DNA of 38,607 nt from contig CAZSAC010000013.1 in the NCBI GenBank assembly GCA_964604875.1, positions 1-38,607 on the forward strand, written 5' to 3'. The notes beneath the pieces are model-generated. The model was not told where the DNA came from, made no database searches, and saw only the letters and a program-made list of their open reading frames with translations. This document shows, one piece after another, positions 8,532-17,594 of this stretch (positions are counted from its first letter, which is position 1; each line of letters begins with the position of its first letter). The translations under genes were made by a program, and so were the position numbers. Source of the stretch: JAVVSR01 sp964604875 (GTDB lineage: Bacteria > Bacillota > Clostridia > Christensenellales > CAG-917).

Positions 8532-10318
8532 TATTTGGACAATTCCTTTAACTCTGCCAAAGTGTTTTTAAATTCACGCATAGCAAGATTGAAGGGTTGC
8601 TCTGTTGTTAAATCCACGGACGCAAGTTTTAAGATTTCCACAGGAGGCATACTTCCGCCCGCTGATAGAAACTTTTTATATTCTTTAAAATATTTATCGC
8701 CGTATTTCAAAATATTGGACACAATGGAAACAGCGGCGGTTATGCCGGTAGCGTATTGATAAACATAGAAGGAACGGTAAAAATGCGGGATCCTCGCCCA
8801 TTCATATTTTATCAAATCGTTATGCTTTACTGCTTTCCCGTAATACTTTTTATTCAAATCAAAATAGATGTCGGAAAGGCTTGTAGCCGTTATCGGTTGA
8901 TTTTCCTCCGCCAGCTTATGCGCCTTTAACTCAAACTCGGCAAACATTGTTTGACGGAACAAGGTCGTGCGGAACATATCCAGATAATAGCTCAGCAAAA
9001 AGCGTTTGGTTTTTACGTCGGTTGTGGTTTTTAGAAGATGCTTTAGCATTAAAACTTCATTGACGGTAGACGCAATTTCAGCCACAAAAATTTCATATTC
9101 GCACTTTGCGTAAGGTTGAGCTTCATTGCTGAAATAGCTGTGCATTGCGTGTCCAAGCTCATGCGCGATTGTGAATACGTCGTGAGTTGTCGGCTGATAA
9201 TTTAAAAACACATATGGATGACAGCCAAACGTACCCCAGCTATAGGCTCCGCTACGTTTGCCTTTGTTTTCGCATACGTCAATCCATTTATTGTTGTAGG
9301 CAGTATCTAAAAGCTCGGCATATTCCTCCCCGAGAGGTTTAAGCGCAGTTTTTACCATTTCAAATGCCTTTTCATACGGGACGGAAATATTTACACCCTC
9401 AACCAATGAGGTATGCAAATCCCACATATTCAGCGTATCCAAACCTAAGGCTTGTTTCCTAAACGCCATATATTGGTGCATATACTTGCAGTTATTATCA
9501 ACGGCAGAAATCAAATTATCATATGCCTTTACGTCAACGTTTGTGGAGCTTAGCGCGCCCTCTAAGGAAGATTTATAGCCTCTGACCTTGCTGTAAAACC
9601 AATCCTTTTTTACGCTTCCGCCGTATATTGTGGCGATTGTGTTTACGTGGGATTTATATGCGTTGAACATACTTTCAAAACCCGCTTGTCTAACCTTTTG
9701 GTCAGGATTTTGCAAGGCGACGCCATACATTCCGTGTGACATTTCAACGTCTTTTCCGTCAATTTGAATTTTATCAAACTTTACGTCGGCGGCATCAAAA
9801 ATTTCAAACGCCTCTTTAAAATTGCCCGAAAACATACCTGTTTCTGCAAGGATTTTTTCCTCCGCTTCACTAAGAACGTGCTTTTTGTTTAAGGCAAGTT
9901 TTTCAAACATATAGCTGTAGTCGCTGAATTTCGGATTTTTTGATAATGCGATAAGCTCATCTTCCGAGCGTTGGCAAATTTCCGGCTCGGCAAAGCTTGT
10001 CAGCGCAGACAACTGCACAATCAGCATTTGGATTTTTCCACTCATCTCTTGATACTTATTTACGCGCGTATCAACGTGACTGCTCATATTGGCATACAAA
10101 TAAAGCTTCAAAAGCTTTATGACGTATTCATCGTTTGCTTTTAAATATTTTAAAAGTTCTTCATCGTTATTAAGCTTCCCCTTAAACTGCGCAAAGGCGG
10201 GATAGTCTTTGGATAATTCGGCAAATTTTACGTTCCATTCTTCGTCGCCGTTGACTAAAGAATTTAAGTCCCATTTATATTTTTCCTTTACGCTTTTCCT
10301 TTCCAATACTTTAGACAT
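8531..10318 (-). CDS. pepF: Oligoendopeptidase F (M3 metallopeptidase)
   Basis: This 595-residue protein has the zinc site HELGH at 386-390 and the downstream Glu ligand region EIFVAEIASTVNE near 410. Length and the N-terminal helical half agree with PepF, which cuts peptides of roughly 7-17 residues in the cytosol. No signal peptide is present. A clear AAGGAG ribosome binding site precedes the ATG, and a good promoter lies at 10349-10377, so pepF heads the lower part of this gene series. Confidence 0.95.
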   Translation of the reverse strand: MSKVLERKSVKEKYKWDLNSLVNGDEEWNVKFAELSKDYPAFAQFKGKLNNDEELLKYLKANDEYVIKLLKLYLYANMSSHVDTRVNKYQEMSGKIQMLIVQLSALTSFAEPEICQRSEDELIALSKNPKFSDYSYMFEKLALNKKHVLSEAEEKILAETGMFSGNFKEAFEIFDAADVKFDKIQIDGKDVEMSHGMYGVALQNPDQKVRQAGFESMFNAYKSHVNTIATIYGGSVKKDWFYSKVRGYKSSLEGALSSTNVDVKAYDNLISAVDNNCKYMHQYMAFRKQALGLDTLNMWDLHTSLVEGVNISVPYEKAFEMVKTALKPLGEEYAELLDTAYNNKWIDVCENKGKRSGAYSWGTFGCHPYVFLNYQPTTHDVFTIAHELGHAMHSYFSNEAQPYAKCEYEIFVAEIASTVNEVLMLKHLLKTTTDVKTKRFLLSYYLDMFRTTLFRQTMFAEFELKAHKLAEENQPITATSLSDIYFDLNKKYYGKAVKHNDLIKYEWARIPHFYRSFYVYQYATGITAAVSIVSNILKYGDKYFKEYKKFLSAGGSMPPVEILKLASVDLTTEQPFNLAMREFKNTLAELKELSK

Positions 10319-10348
10319 TTTATGCTCCTTAAAAAATAAATATATTTT

Positions 10349-10377
10349 AGTATATACAATGAATACTTAATTTACAA
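10349..10377 (-). promoter_or_regulatory. Sigma-A-type promoter before pepF
   Basis: On the minus strand TTGTAA (10372-10377) and TATACT (10349-10354) are separated by 17 nt in the 123-nt gap upstream of pepF. A start near 10342 would give a leader of about 25 nt carrying AAGGAG. It probably drives pepF and the genes below it down to the MBL hydrolase. The rest of this gap holds a 5-bp palindrome (TACCA-CATA-TGGTA) without a U-run and no evident terminator for the DUF1846 gene. Confidence 0.7.
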
Positions 10378-10441
10378 AAGATTTAAGATTTTTTCCTATT
10401 TTTACCACATATGGTATTATAATCTAATGCTTAACACAACT

Positions 10442-11935
10442 TTATTCGTCATAAAGTCCGTCGGTCAAAAACTTTGGTTCACATGTTAAATGAACACAAA
10501 TTTTCCTTAAGGCTTCCGCGTCGCTCTTGCTGAGCATACGACTGCTATGTACGTCGCAATCGGAAAGCTCGGGCAATAATTCCACAGCCATCTTTGCCGT
10601 TTCGTTTGTGGCGGCGCAAATAGAAAGCGCAATCAAAACCTCGTCCAACGTCAGGCGATAGTTTTTCTCGTGGAAAATGTCGTTTTTAAGCTCCATTATC
10701 GGTTGTAATACTTGCGGAGCAATCATTTTAAGCTTATCGGGTAGCTTAGCCAACCCTTTGACCGCATTTAAAACCATACTTGCAGGCGCAGTCATAATTT
10801 TGGTGGTACGTCCTGTAACAATGGCGCCGTCTTTAAGTTCAATTGCGCAGGAAGGCTCTCCAGAGGATGTCTCCTTATCGATAGCCGGTTGCACGCATTT
10901 TCTGTCTTGAGGCTGAATGCCAAGCTCGCCCATAAGAAGCTCCAGCCTTTGCACGGTATCCAACTCTACAATGCCGTTTTTTAAATCGCATATACTTTTG
11001 AAATAACGCCTTATTACCTCTTGCTTGCTTGCGTCGCAGCACGCCACGTCGTCTGTTATGCAATAGCCCGCCATATTTACGCCCATATCGGTGGGTGACT
11101 TATAGTTTAACTTATTGCCGGAAATGCGTGATAAAATTGAGCGTATTACAGGGAAAATCTCAATATCACGATTATAGTTTACAGTTTGCTTTCCATACGC
11201 TTGCAAGTGGAAATAGTCAATCATATTGACGTCTTTAATATCTGCGGTTGCGGCTTCATACGCAATATTTACAGGGTGCTTTAGAGGTAAATTCCAAATT
11301 GGGAAAGTCTCAAATTTGGCGTATCCGGCTTTCACACCACGTTTATACTCGTGATATAGCTGACAAAGACAGGTGGCAAGCTTACCACTAGACGGCCCCG
11401 GCGCATTTACGACAACCAAAGGTTTTGTCGTTTCGATATAAGGATTTTGACCATAGCCCTCGTCCGAAACAATGGTATTAACGTCGGTGGGGTACCCTTT
11501 AGTGAAACGGTGAGTATATACCTTAACGCCCCTGCTTTCCAGTTTCGTTTTATATACTATTGCGGAGTGCTGGTCTTCAAATTTTGTGATAACCACGGAA
11601 TTAACGCTTATCTTCAGCGTCTTCATCGCGTCCAAAAGTCTGAACATCTCCATTCCGTAGGTGATGCCGTAATCGGCGCGGATTTTGTTTCTTTCAATGT
11701 CGTCGGCGCTTATGCAAAAGATAATTTCCGCCTTGTCCTTTAGCTTTTGCAAAAGTTTTATCTTTGCGTTTGCTTCAAACCCCGGAAGAACTCTCGCTGC
11801 GTGTAAATCGTCAAACAGCTTTCCGCCGAATTCCAAATACAGCTTTCCGCCGAAACTGTCTATGCGTTCCAAAATGTGTTGCGTTTGGATTTTTTGATAT
11901 AATTGACTGTCAAAACCTATTTTACTGCTCATCAT
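10442..11935 (-). CDS. DUF1846 (UPF0371) family protein
   Basis: The 497-residue product begins with the DUF1846 pattern (GFDSQLYQKIQTQHILERI, then FGGKLFDDLHAARVLPGF). It also has an internal GPSSGKLATCLCQLYHE loop at about 185, which resembles a nucleotide or phosphate-binding loop. Its length is that of the family. Members are widespread in Bacillota; I am not aware of an established reaction for them. The start codon lies 11 nt downstream of the topoisomerase subunit A stop, so the gene belongs to that transcription unit. Confidence 0.9.
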   Translation of the reverse strand: MMSSKIGFDSQLYQKIQTQHILERIDSFGGKLYLEFGGKLFDDLHAARVLPGFEANAKIKLLQKLKDKAEIIFCISADDIERNKIRADYGITYGMEMFRLLDAMKTLKISVNSVVITKFEDQHSAIVYKTKLESRGVKVYTHRFTKGYPTDVNTIVSDEGYGQNPYIETTKPLVVVNAPGPSSGKLATCLCQLYHEYKRGVKAGYAKFETFPIWNLPLKHPVNIAYEAATADIKDVNMIDYFHLQAYGKQTVNYNRDIEIFPVIRSILSRISGNKLNYKSPTDMGVNMAGYCITDDVACCDASKQEVIRRYFKSICDLKNGIVELDTVQRLELLMGELGIQPQDRKCVQPAIDKETSSGEPSCAIELKDGAIVTGRTTKIMTAPASMVLNAVKGLAKLPDKLKMIAPQVLQPIMELKNDIFHEKNYRLTLDEVLIALSICAATNETAKMAVELLPELSDCDVHSSRMLSKSDAEALRKICVHLTCEPKFLTDGLYDE

Positions 11936-11946
11936 ATACCTCTATA

Positions 11947-14397
11947 CTAGGCGTTAAGCGGCTTGTCATAATCGACAATGTGCTTAAACGCAATTTGTTT
12001 TTTATCTGTTTTTAATAGCTGTTTGCCTCTTGTAGTCCGCGCGCCGATGTCTACTTGCTCGGTAGAAAAGCCCTCTAGCTTGCCGTCCTCGTCTAAAAGC
12101 GCAATTTCATAAGGTTCCTTAACGTATTCGACCAAAGCAACGTTATGATTGTCCGGCATATCAATAAGCTTCACACCCTTTCTATAACGTTTCAAAACAT
12201 CGAAGCTGAACGCAAATACCCTCTTTGCAAAAGCGTGGTCGGAGACAATAAGCATTTCTCCCTCGTCGGTAATTTGCCCCGCAAAAATGACCTTGTCACC
12301 ATCGTTTAGCTGTATGCTTTTAACTCCGCCTGCGTTTCGTCCTTGAACGGGGATTTCGGATAGCTCATATACCAAGGATAGTCCTTTTTCCGTGGCGGTA
12401 AACACATTGCAATCGGGCTGTAAAGTCTCAACGTTTATAACCTCGTCATCAGACAAATTCATCACCTTATATGAGGTTTTCGATACGTCAAGCTCGTTCC
12501 AACCGGAACGTTTTACCATACCGCCTTTTGTAAAGAACAACGCCTCGCCAATCGGGAAACCGTCACCCACAAAAATACTGACAATTTTTTCTTTTTTGTC
12601 CGCATCCTTGCTTAGCGCGCCGATAGCTACGCCGTTTTCCCTCCAGCGCTTTTCAGGAATATCGTCAATTTCTAGCTTAAAACAATTTCCAAAGTTGCTT
12701 ATCGCCAAAAGTTTTTGGCGGTTATTTACAAATATGGCTTTTTTGACAAGCGTGTCGCTTCCGCTTGCATCGCCCGCGTGTCTTTGCGCTTGGGCAAAGC
12801 CTCTTGCTTGAACATATTTTAGGTTACCGTTGGAATTTAAAACCAAAATACCCTCTTTATATGCCGTTTCGTCGCTTTTGAAAGGAGCCTCAAACAGCTT
12901 GCCCTCCTCCTCAAAAATAATCTCGCTTCTTCTTCCGTCTTTAAATTTTTTCTTGACGTCGTTAAGCTCGTTCTTCAGCGTTGAGTTTTGTAGACGCTTG
13001 CTGTTTATAATTGCGGTCAACTCCTCAATTCTTCTGTGTAAATCTGCAAGCTCTATTTGCAAGGTTTCCACGTCTAATCCCGTCAATCGGCGCAGTTTCA
13101 TTTCAAGTATCGCCTGCGCTTGCCTGTCGGATAAACCGAATCTCGCGCGCAAACTTTCCGCCGCCATTGCCGCCGTTTTGGATTGCTTAATTATTTTTAT
13201 GACTTCGTCTATATTTTTGATGGCAATCAATAAGCCTTCAACAATCTCTGCACGGATTTTTGCCGCCTTTAAATCGAATGCGCATCTTTTAAGCAATACG
13301 TCGCGTTGGAAATCCACATAATAATGCAAAATTTCCAAAAGCCCCATAAGACGCGGCTTTCCGCCTGCGATTGCAACCATATTGATGTTATAACCGATTT
13401 CAAGTTTGGTATATTTTAAAAGATATCTTAAAATTTGATTTACGTCGGCGTCTTTGCGCACTTTGATAACCGCGCGCATACCGTTCCTGTCGGACTCGTC
13501 AATGATGTCGGATATACCGCCTAATAAATCTTTTTTCGCTTCTCTAAGCTGAAGAATTTTTTGCAATAAATCCGCCTTTTCCACTTGATATGGCAACTCG
13601 GTTATAACGATATTCTTTTTATCGTAATCGCCGTCTTCTATATGAATTCTCGCCCGAAGAATTAGTTTACCTTTGCCCGTTTCATAGGCTTGAACAAGCT
13701 CGTCTCCCGCAACAATTATGCCCCCTGTGGGAAAGTCCGGCGCGGGAATATGCTGCATCAGCTCGTCCAGCTTCATTTTAGGATTATCAATTAACGCGGT
13801 AGCTCCGTCGATTACCTCTGCCAAATTGTGCGTCGGAATATTTGTTGAAAACCCAACCGCAATACCGTTTGCGCCGTTTACCAGCATATTCGGATATTTC
13901 GAGGGCAACAAGGTTGGCTCTTTTAAGCTGTCGTCAAAGTTCCATTGCCAAGGCACGGTGTCCTTTTCTAAATCCTGCAGCATATACATCGCAAGCTCTG
14001 ACAGCCTAGCCTCTGTATAACGCATAGCAGCCGCCCCGTCGCCGTCGTTTGAGCCAAAGTTTCCGTGACCGTCAACCAATGTCATTCGCATATTAAAGGG
14101 TTGCGCCATTCTAACCATTGCGTCATAAACCGACGTATCTCCGTGAGGATGGAATTTACCCAAGCACTCGCCTACAATACGCGCGGATTTCTTATGAGGC
14201 TTGTCCGGGGTTAGCCCAAGCTCGCTCATCGCGTACAAAATCCTGCGTTGAACAGGCTTTAACCCGTCCTCTACGCGTGGCAAGGCGCGGTCTAATATAA
14301 CAAACTCGCTGTACGGCATCATCGAGGAATGCAAAACTTCCTCAACCGATTGGACAAAAAGTTTAGAGTTATCTTCAATTATTTCTTGCTTTTTCAT
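11947..14397 (-). CDS. Type IIA topoisomerase subunit A (ParC/GyrA family)
   Basis: The 816-residue protein contains the breakage-reunion domain with the catalytic Arg126-Tyr127 (AAAMRYTEAR). The quinolone-determining stretch HPHGDTSVYD is at 83-92, with Thr88 at the position of E. coli GyrA Ser83. A coiled coil follows at about 430-490, then a beta-pinwheel C-terminal domain with repeats such as GRNAGGVKSI. A canonical GyrA box (QRRGGKG) is not evident in the C-terminal domain, which argues for a decatenase of topoisomerase IV type. The core text VDGHGNFGSNDGD is nevertheless GyrA-like, so I leave the symbol open. It overlaps the subunit B gene by 4 nt, and the two form the A2B2 enzyme. Confidence 0.93.
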   Translation of the reverse strand: MKKQEIIEDNSKLFVQSVEEVLHSSMMPYSEFVILDRALPRVEDGLKPVQRRILYAMSELGLTPDKPHKKSARIVGECLGKFHPHGDTSVYDAMVRMAQPFNMRMTLVDGHGNFGSNDGDGAAAMRYTEARLSELAMYMLQDLEKDTVPWQWNFDDSLKEPTLLPSKYPNMLVNGANGIAVGFSTNIPTHNLAEVIDGATALIDNPKMKLDELMQHIPAPDFPTGGIIVAGDELVQAYETGKGKLILRARIHIEDGDYDKKNIVITELPYQVEKADLLQKILQLREAKKDLLGGISDIIDESDRNGMRAVIKVRKDADVNQILRYLLKYTKLEIGYNINMVAIAGGKPRLMGLLEILHYYVDFQRDVLLKRCAFDLKAAKIRAEIVEGLLIAIKNIDEVIKIIKQSKTAAMAAESLRARFGLSDRQAQAILEMKLRRLTGLDVETLQIELADLHRRIEELTAIINSKRLQNSTLKNELNDVKKKFKDGRRSEIIFEEEGKLFEAPFKSDETAYKEGILVLNSNGNLKYVQARGFAQAQRHAGDASGSDTLVKKAIFVNNRQKLLAISNFGNCFKLEIDDIPEKRWRENGVAIGALSKDADKKEKIVSIFVGDGFPIGEALFFTKGGMVKRSGWNELDVSKTSYKVMNLSDDEVINVETLQPDCNVFTATEKGLSLVYELSEIPVQGRNAGGVKSIQLNDGDKVIFAGQITDEGEMLIVSDHAFAKRVFAFSFDVLKRYRKGVKLIDMPDNHNVALVEYVKEPYEIALLDEDGKLEGFSTEQVDIGARTTRGKQLLKTDKKQIAFKHIVDYDKPLNA

Positions 14398-16361
14398 ACG
14401 TTTCCTCCCACCTTGTCAAAGCTGTCTTCTCGGTTGAAGTTGGCAAATTCGTTTATATAATCTTTTCGCGGTTCGGATTTATCACCCATCCAAACGGTAA
14501 TTCTTTTTTCAGCTTCTGTGGCGTCCTCAATATTTACCTGCGTAAGAGAACGCTTTTGCGGATTCATTGTTGTTTCCCAAAGCTGTTCGGGGTTCATTTC
14601 TCCCAGCCCTTTATACCGTTGTAAGCTGTAATTTTTGCCCATTTCCTCACGATATGATAAAAGCTCGTCGTCGTTATAGCAATAAACAGTCCTATCCTTC
14701 TTCTGTAGCTTATATAACGGAGGCATACCGATATAAACGTGCCCTTCTGTTATAAGCGGGCGCATATACCTAAAGAAAAACGTAAGCAATATTGAACGGA
14801 TATGTCCGCCGTCTTGGTCGGCATCCGCCAAAATTATAACCTTATGGTATTTCAAACCAGATAAATCAAAGTCCTCACCGATTCCCGTGCCAAGCGCGCT
14901 GATAATGGTGCGGAACTCCTCATTGTCCAATATTTTGTCTAAAGATGATTTTTCAACGTTTAAAGGCTTACCTCTTAGTGGCAATATGGCTTGAATAGCG
15001 CGGTTTCGTCCTTGCTTTGCGCTTCCGCCCGCGCTGTCGCCCTCAACAATAAACAGCTCGTTAAGTTCGGCTTTTTTCCCCGTACAAGAGGCAAGCTTTC
15101 CGACAAGGTTTGCGTTGTTTAAGCTTTTTTGTTGACGGCTAATTTCTTTCGCGCGTCTAGCAGCGTCTCTTGTCTTTGCCGCCCCAAGCGCCTTGTTTAT
15201 GATTTTTTCGCCGATTGTCTTTGAGGATTTTAAATTTAAAAATTCTTCTAAGTGTTGCGAAACAAGTTGTTCAACCTGCGCTTTAACTTCAGGATTTCCT
15301 AGCTTAGATTTTGTTTGTCCCTCAAATTGAACGTTTTTTAACTTTACGGATATAACGGCGGTTAAGCCCTCTCTATAGTCGTCTCCAATTAGCGGTGGTT
15401 GCTTTTTATCTTTTATTAAATTATTTTTAGAAGCATAGCTGTTAAAAACCTTTGTGCAAGCAGTTTTAAACCCGATTTCGTGCGTACCACCCTCGGGGGT
15501 AGGAATATTGTTTACAAAAGAAAAAATATTTTCTGTATAAGCAGTCGTATGCTGGAAAGCAACGTCTACGATAATATCACCGTCGGTTCCCGTAATATGC
15601 ACAGGGGTAGAATAAATGCTATCTTTTTCTTCATTGATATATTTTACAAAGTCGGATAAACCGCCTTCAAAATGATAAACCTTAGATTTACCTGTACCGC
15701 CTTCGCTTTCGGGGCGTTTATCGTCGATTTTAAGCGTAATGTTTTTGTTCATAAAGGCGATTTCACGCAGACGAGCGGATATCACGGAAAAATTGAACAA
15801 TTCCGCTTTGAAAACCCTTGTGTCCGGCTTAAAAGTAACCTGAGTACCCGTTTTTTTGGTTTTGCCAACAACCCTCAATGCGCCTACGGGTATGCCTGAT
15901 TTTATTTTTCCGTTTACCTCGGGCGAGTGAAAATCCTGACGGTATTCGTTGCCGTCTTTAAAAACTTCAACAGTGAGCCATTCCGATAAGGCGTTGGTAA
16001 CAGACGCGCCCACGCCGTGCAAGCCACCTGAAAAAGCATAGTTTTCGTTGTTGAATTTACCGCCTGCGTGAAGCTGTGTAAAAACAACCTCAACGCCGCT
16101 TATTTTAAGCTTCGGATGCAAGTCAACGGGAATACCTCTACCGTTATCCGAAACGGTAACACAGTTGTCGGAAAGCAGCGTAACGCTTACCGTATCTCCA
16201 AACCCGTTTGCAACCTCGTCAATGCCATTATCGATAATTTCCCACAATATATGGTGTAGTCCCTTGTTTCCGGTACCGCCGATATACATACCGGGACGTA
16301 ATCTGACAGCCTCTAAGCCTTCGAGAACCTGAATTTTTTCTGCGCTGTAACTTGATGTCAT
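14394..16361 (-). CDS. Type IIA topoisomerase subunit B (ParE/GyrB family)
   Basis: This 655-residue protein has the GHKL ATPase with Asn45 in EIIDNGIDE, SDNGRGIP at 71-78 and GLHGVGAS at 113-120. The transducer domain follows, then the TOPRIM domain with EGDSAGGSAKQGR starting at Glu440 and the metal-binding DADQDGGHI at 513-521. The usual text of that last motif is DADxDGAHI, so the Gly is a small deviation. It provides ATP-driven strand passage with the adjacent subunit A. A strong AGAGGAG ribosome binding site precedes the ATG. The pair could be a topoisomerase IV or a gyrase paralogue. Confidence 0.94.
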   Translation of the reverse strand: MTSSYSAEKIQVLEGLEAVRLRPGMYIGGTGNKGLHHILWEIIDNGIDEVANGFGDTVSVTLLSDNCVTVSDNGRGIPVDLHPKLKISGVEVVFTQLHAGGKFNNENYAFSGGLHGVGASVTNALSEWLTVEVFKDGNEYRQDFHSPEVNGKIKSGIPVGALRVVGKTKKTGTQVTFKPDTRVFKAELFNFSVISARLREIAFMNKNITLKIDDKRPESEGGTGKSKVYHFEGGLSDFVKYINEEKDSIYSTPVHITGTDGDIIVDVAFQHTTAYTENIFSFVNNIPTPEGGTHEIGFKTACTKVFNSYASKNNLIKDKKQPPLIGDDYREGLTAVISVKLKNVQFEGQTKSKLGNPEVKAQVEQLVSQHLEEFLNLKSSKTIGEKIINKALGAAKTRDAARRAKEISRQQKSLNNANLVGKLASCTGKKAELNELFIVEGDSAGGSAKQGRNRAIQAILPLRGKPLNVEKSSLDKILDNEEFRTIISALGTGIGEDFDLSGLKYHKVIILADADQDGGHIRSILLTFFFRYMRPLITEGHVYIGMPPLYKLQKKDRTVYCYNDDELLSYREEMGKNYSLQRYKGLGEMNPEQLWETTMNPQKRSLTQVNIEDATEAEKRITVWMGDKSEPRKDYINEFANFNREDSFDKVGGNV

Positions 16362-16405
16362 AGTCTCCTCTTAAGTTTGCGAGCTTAAATATTCCATAAA
16401 ACTCC

Positions 16406-16411
16406 ATTATA
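16406..16411 (-). promoter_or_regulatory. Candidate -10 box for the topoisomerase operon
   Basis: The 165-nt AT-rich stretch upstream of the subunit B gene contains TATAAT on the minus strand 45 nt before the ATG, but no convincing -35 box at 16-18 nt. A short palindrome TGTCA-TAT-TGACA lies further up at 16504-16516. The promoter call is weak. Confidence 0.35.
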
Positions 16412-16526
16412 GTTATTTATAATGTTAACATATTTACTTTAAGATTAAAAGTATTTCCGCCGTTTTTTTGGGATTATTTTAAAAGTTTTTTGAAAATATT
16501 ATTTGTCATATTGACATTATAGATAT

Positions 16527-16560
16527 AAAAAATGACAGCTATGGTTTTCCAAAGCTGTCA
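16527..16560 (-). terminator. Rho-independent terminator of the lipase-like gene
   Basis: TGACAGCT (16553-16560 region, minus reading) pairs with AGCTGTCA (16533-16540). An inner TGG-AAAA-CCA extension continues the stem, which is followed by a run of six T residues. It lies 18 nt beyond the stop of the monoacylglycerol-lipase-like gene and separates it from the topoisomerase operon. Confidence 0.85.
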
Positions 16561-16577
16561 AAGTAAAAAATTTGTAG

Positions 16578-17492
16578 TTATTTTTTCAAAATTTCGTTTA
16601 CCGCCTCTAAAATATCTGCGTAAACCTCTTTGTTGTTGGTCTCGTTCAAAATTTCGTGTCTAGCCTCGGGATAAATTTTGATTGTAACCTTTTGCACGCC
16701 CAAATCCTTATACATATTGTAAAGCTTTTTAACGTTTGACGCCTTCTTTCCGCCAACGGGGTCGCACTCACCGCTGAAGATTGCAATCGGTTTATCCGTT
16801 TTAATTTTTGCAAGATTTTCCGAACGGTATATACCTTTTAACCCAGCCATAAACGATTTATAAAAATTGTTCGCCATTACATATCCGCATTGGTCGTCAT
16901 AGCAGTATTTTTTAACCTGCTCTGCGTCACGGGATAACCATGCAAATTGGTGTCCCTCTTTTTTAAAAGGCTTGTTAAAAGCGCCAAAAGAAACCTTATC
17001 CATCAATTTGCCCTTCTTTTCCTCGCCGGCAATTTTGGTAACCATTGACGATAAACCTGCGCCTAACCCCACAATGGCGTTTGGTTGGCGAGCTGAGCCC
17101 GATAATATTACGCCGCTGGCTTGGTTTTCCGCCTGCAAATAGCCTTGCCCGATAAAACTGCCATAGCTGTGCCCGAAAAAGACAACAGGCAAATTATACT
17201 TTTCTATAAGATATTTTGTGATTTCAATTTCATCCTTAACCGAATCGCCGTAAATATCGCCTTTATGATAGCCTAAGCCCTCTTTCTTTTCGGTATTTCC
17301 GTGAGCCCTATGGTCGTCGGCAAATACTATGTAGCCGTTGGAATTTAAAAATTTTGCAAAATCGTCATATCTGCGGGCGTGTTCCGCCATACCGTGCGCA
17401 ATTTGGACAACTCCTTTAGGTTTTTTAACGTCGTCCCAAACGTAAGCCGATAAAACAGTGTTGTCAAAGGAAGTAAATTTCGTATATTTCAT
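16578..17492 (-). CDS. Alpha/beta hydrolase, monoacylglycerol-lipase-like (serine aminopeptidase S33)
   Basis: The 304-residue cytosolic protein has the oxyanion text IAHGMAEHARRY (31-42). The nucleophile elbow GHSYGS holds Ser109, an acid candidate lies in GECDPVGG (about 246), and the catalytic His is in ARHEILNE (about 285). These match the Hydrolase_4/monoglyceride lipase and lysophospholipase group. It is a single-gene unit with its own promoter (17520-17548), a GAGGTGG ribosome binding site and a terminator. The substrate is inferred only at family level. Confidence 0.9.
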   Translation of the reverse strand: MKYTKFTSFDNTVLSAYVWDDVKKPKGVVQIAHGMAEHARRYDDFAKFLNSNGYIVFADDHRAHGNTEKKEGLGYHKGDIYGDSVKDEIEITKYLIEKYNLPVVFFGHSYGSFIGQGYLQAENQASGVILSGSARQPNAIVGLGAGLSSMVTKIAGEEKKGKLMDKVSFGAFNKPFKKEGHQFAWLSRDAEQVKKYCYDDQCGYVMANNFYKSFMAGLKGIYRSENLAKIKTDKPIAIFSGECDPVGGKKASNVKKLYNMYKDLGVQKVTIKIYPEARHEILNETNNKEVYADILEAVNEILKK

Positions 17493-17519
17493 AATTCCAC
17501 CTCAATAATTTATGTTTCA

Positions 17520-17548
17520 ATTATACAAAAGACAAAAGCAAATTGCAA
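17520..17548 (-). promoter_or_regulatory. Sigma-A-type promoter for the lipase-like gene
   Basis: On the minus strand TTGCAA (17543-17548) is 17 nt from a perfect TATAAT (17520-17525). The leader is short and holds GAGGTGG before the ATG at 17492. It lies in the divergent gap shared with murG. Confidence 0.8.
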
Positions 17549-17582
17549 TAGAAAAACCGATAATATTTCGTCTTATTATTAA

Positions 17583-17588
17583 TATACT
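17583..17588 (+). promoter_or_regulatory. -10 box placed for a leaderless murG transcript
   Basis: TATACT ends 6 nt before the murG ATG at 17595, so transcription would start at or very near the A of the start codon. No Shine-Dalgarno sequence is present in the AT-only stretch before the ATG. The -35 region is poor. The call depends on the start codon being right, which the conserved N-terminus supports. Confidence 0.45.
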
Positions 17589-17594
17589 ATTGAT

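Noticed and set aside
10408..10425. Small palindrome TACCA-CATA-TGGTA as a terminator of the DUF1846 gene
   Set aside because: The stem is only 5 bp and is not followed by a T-run on the minus strand.
12392..13321. Long plus-strand open frames opposite the topoisomerase subunit A gene
   Set aside because: They are antisense shadows of a strongly conserved coding sequence. They have no ribosome binding site and their translations show no recognisable domain.
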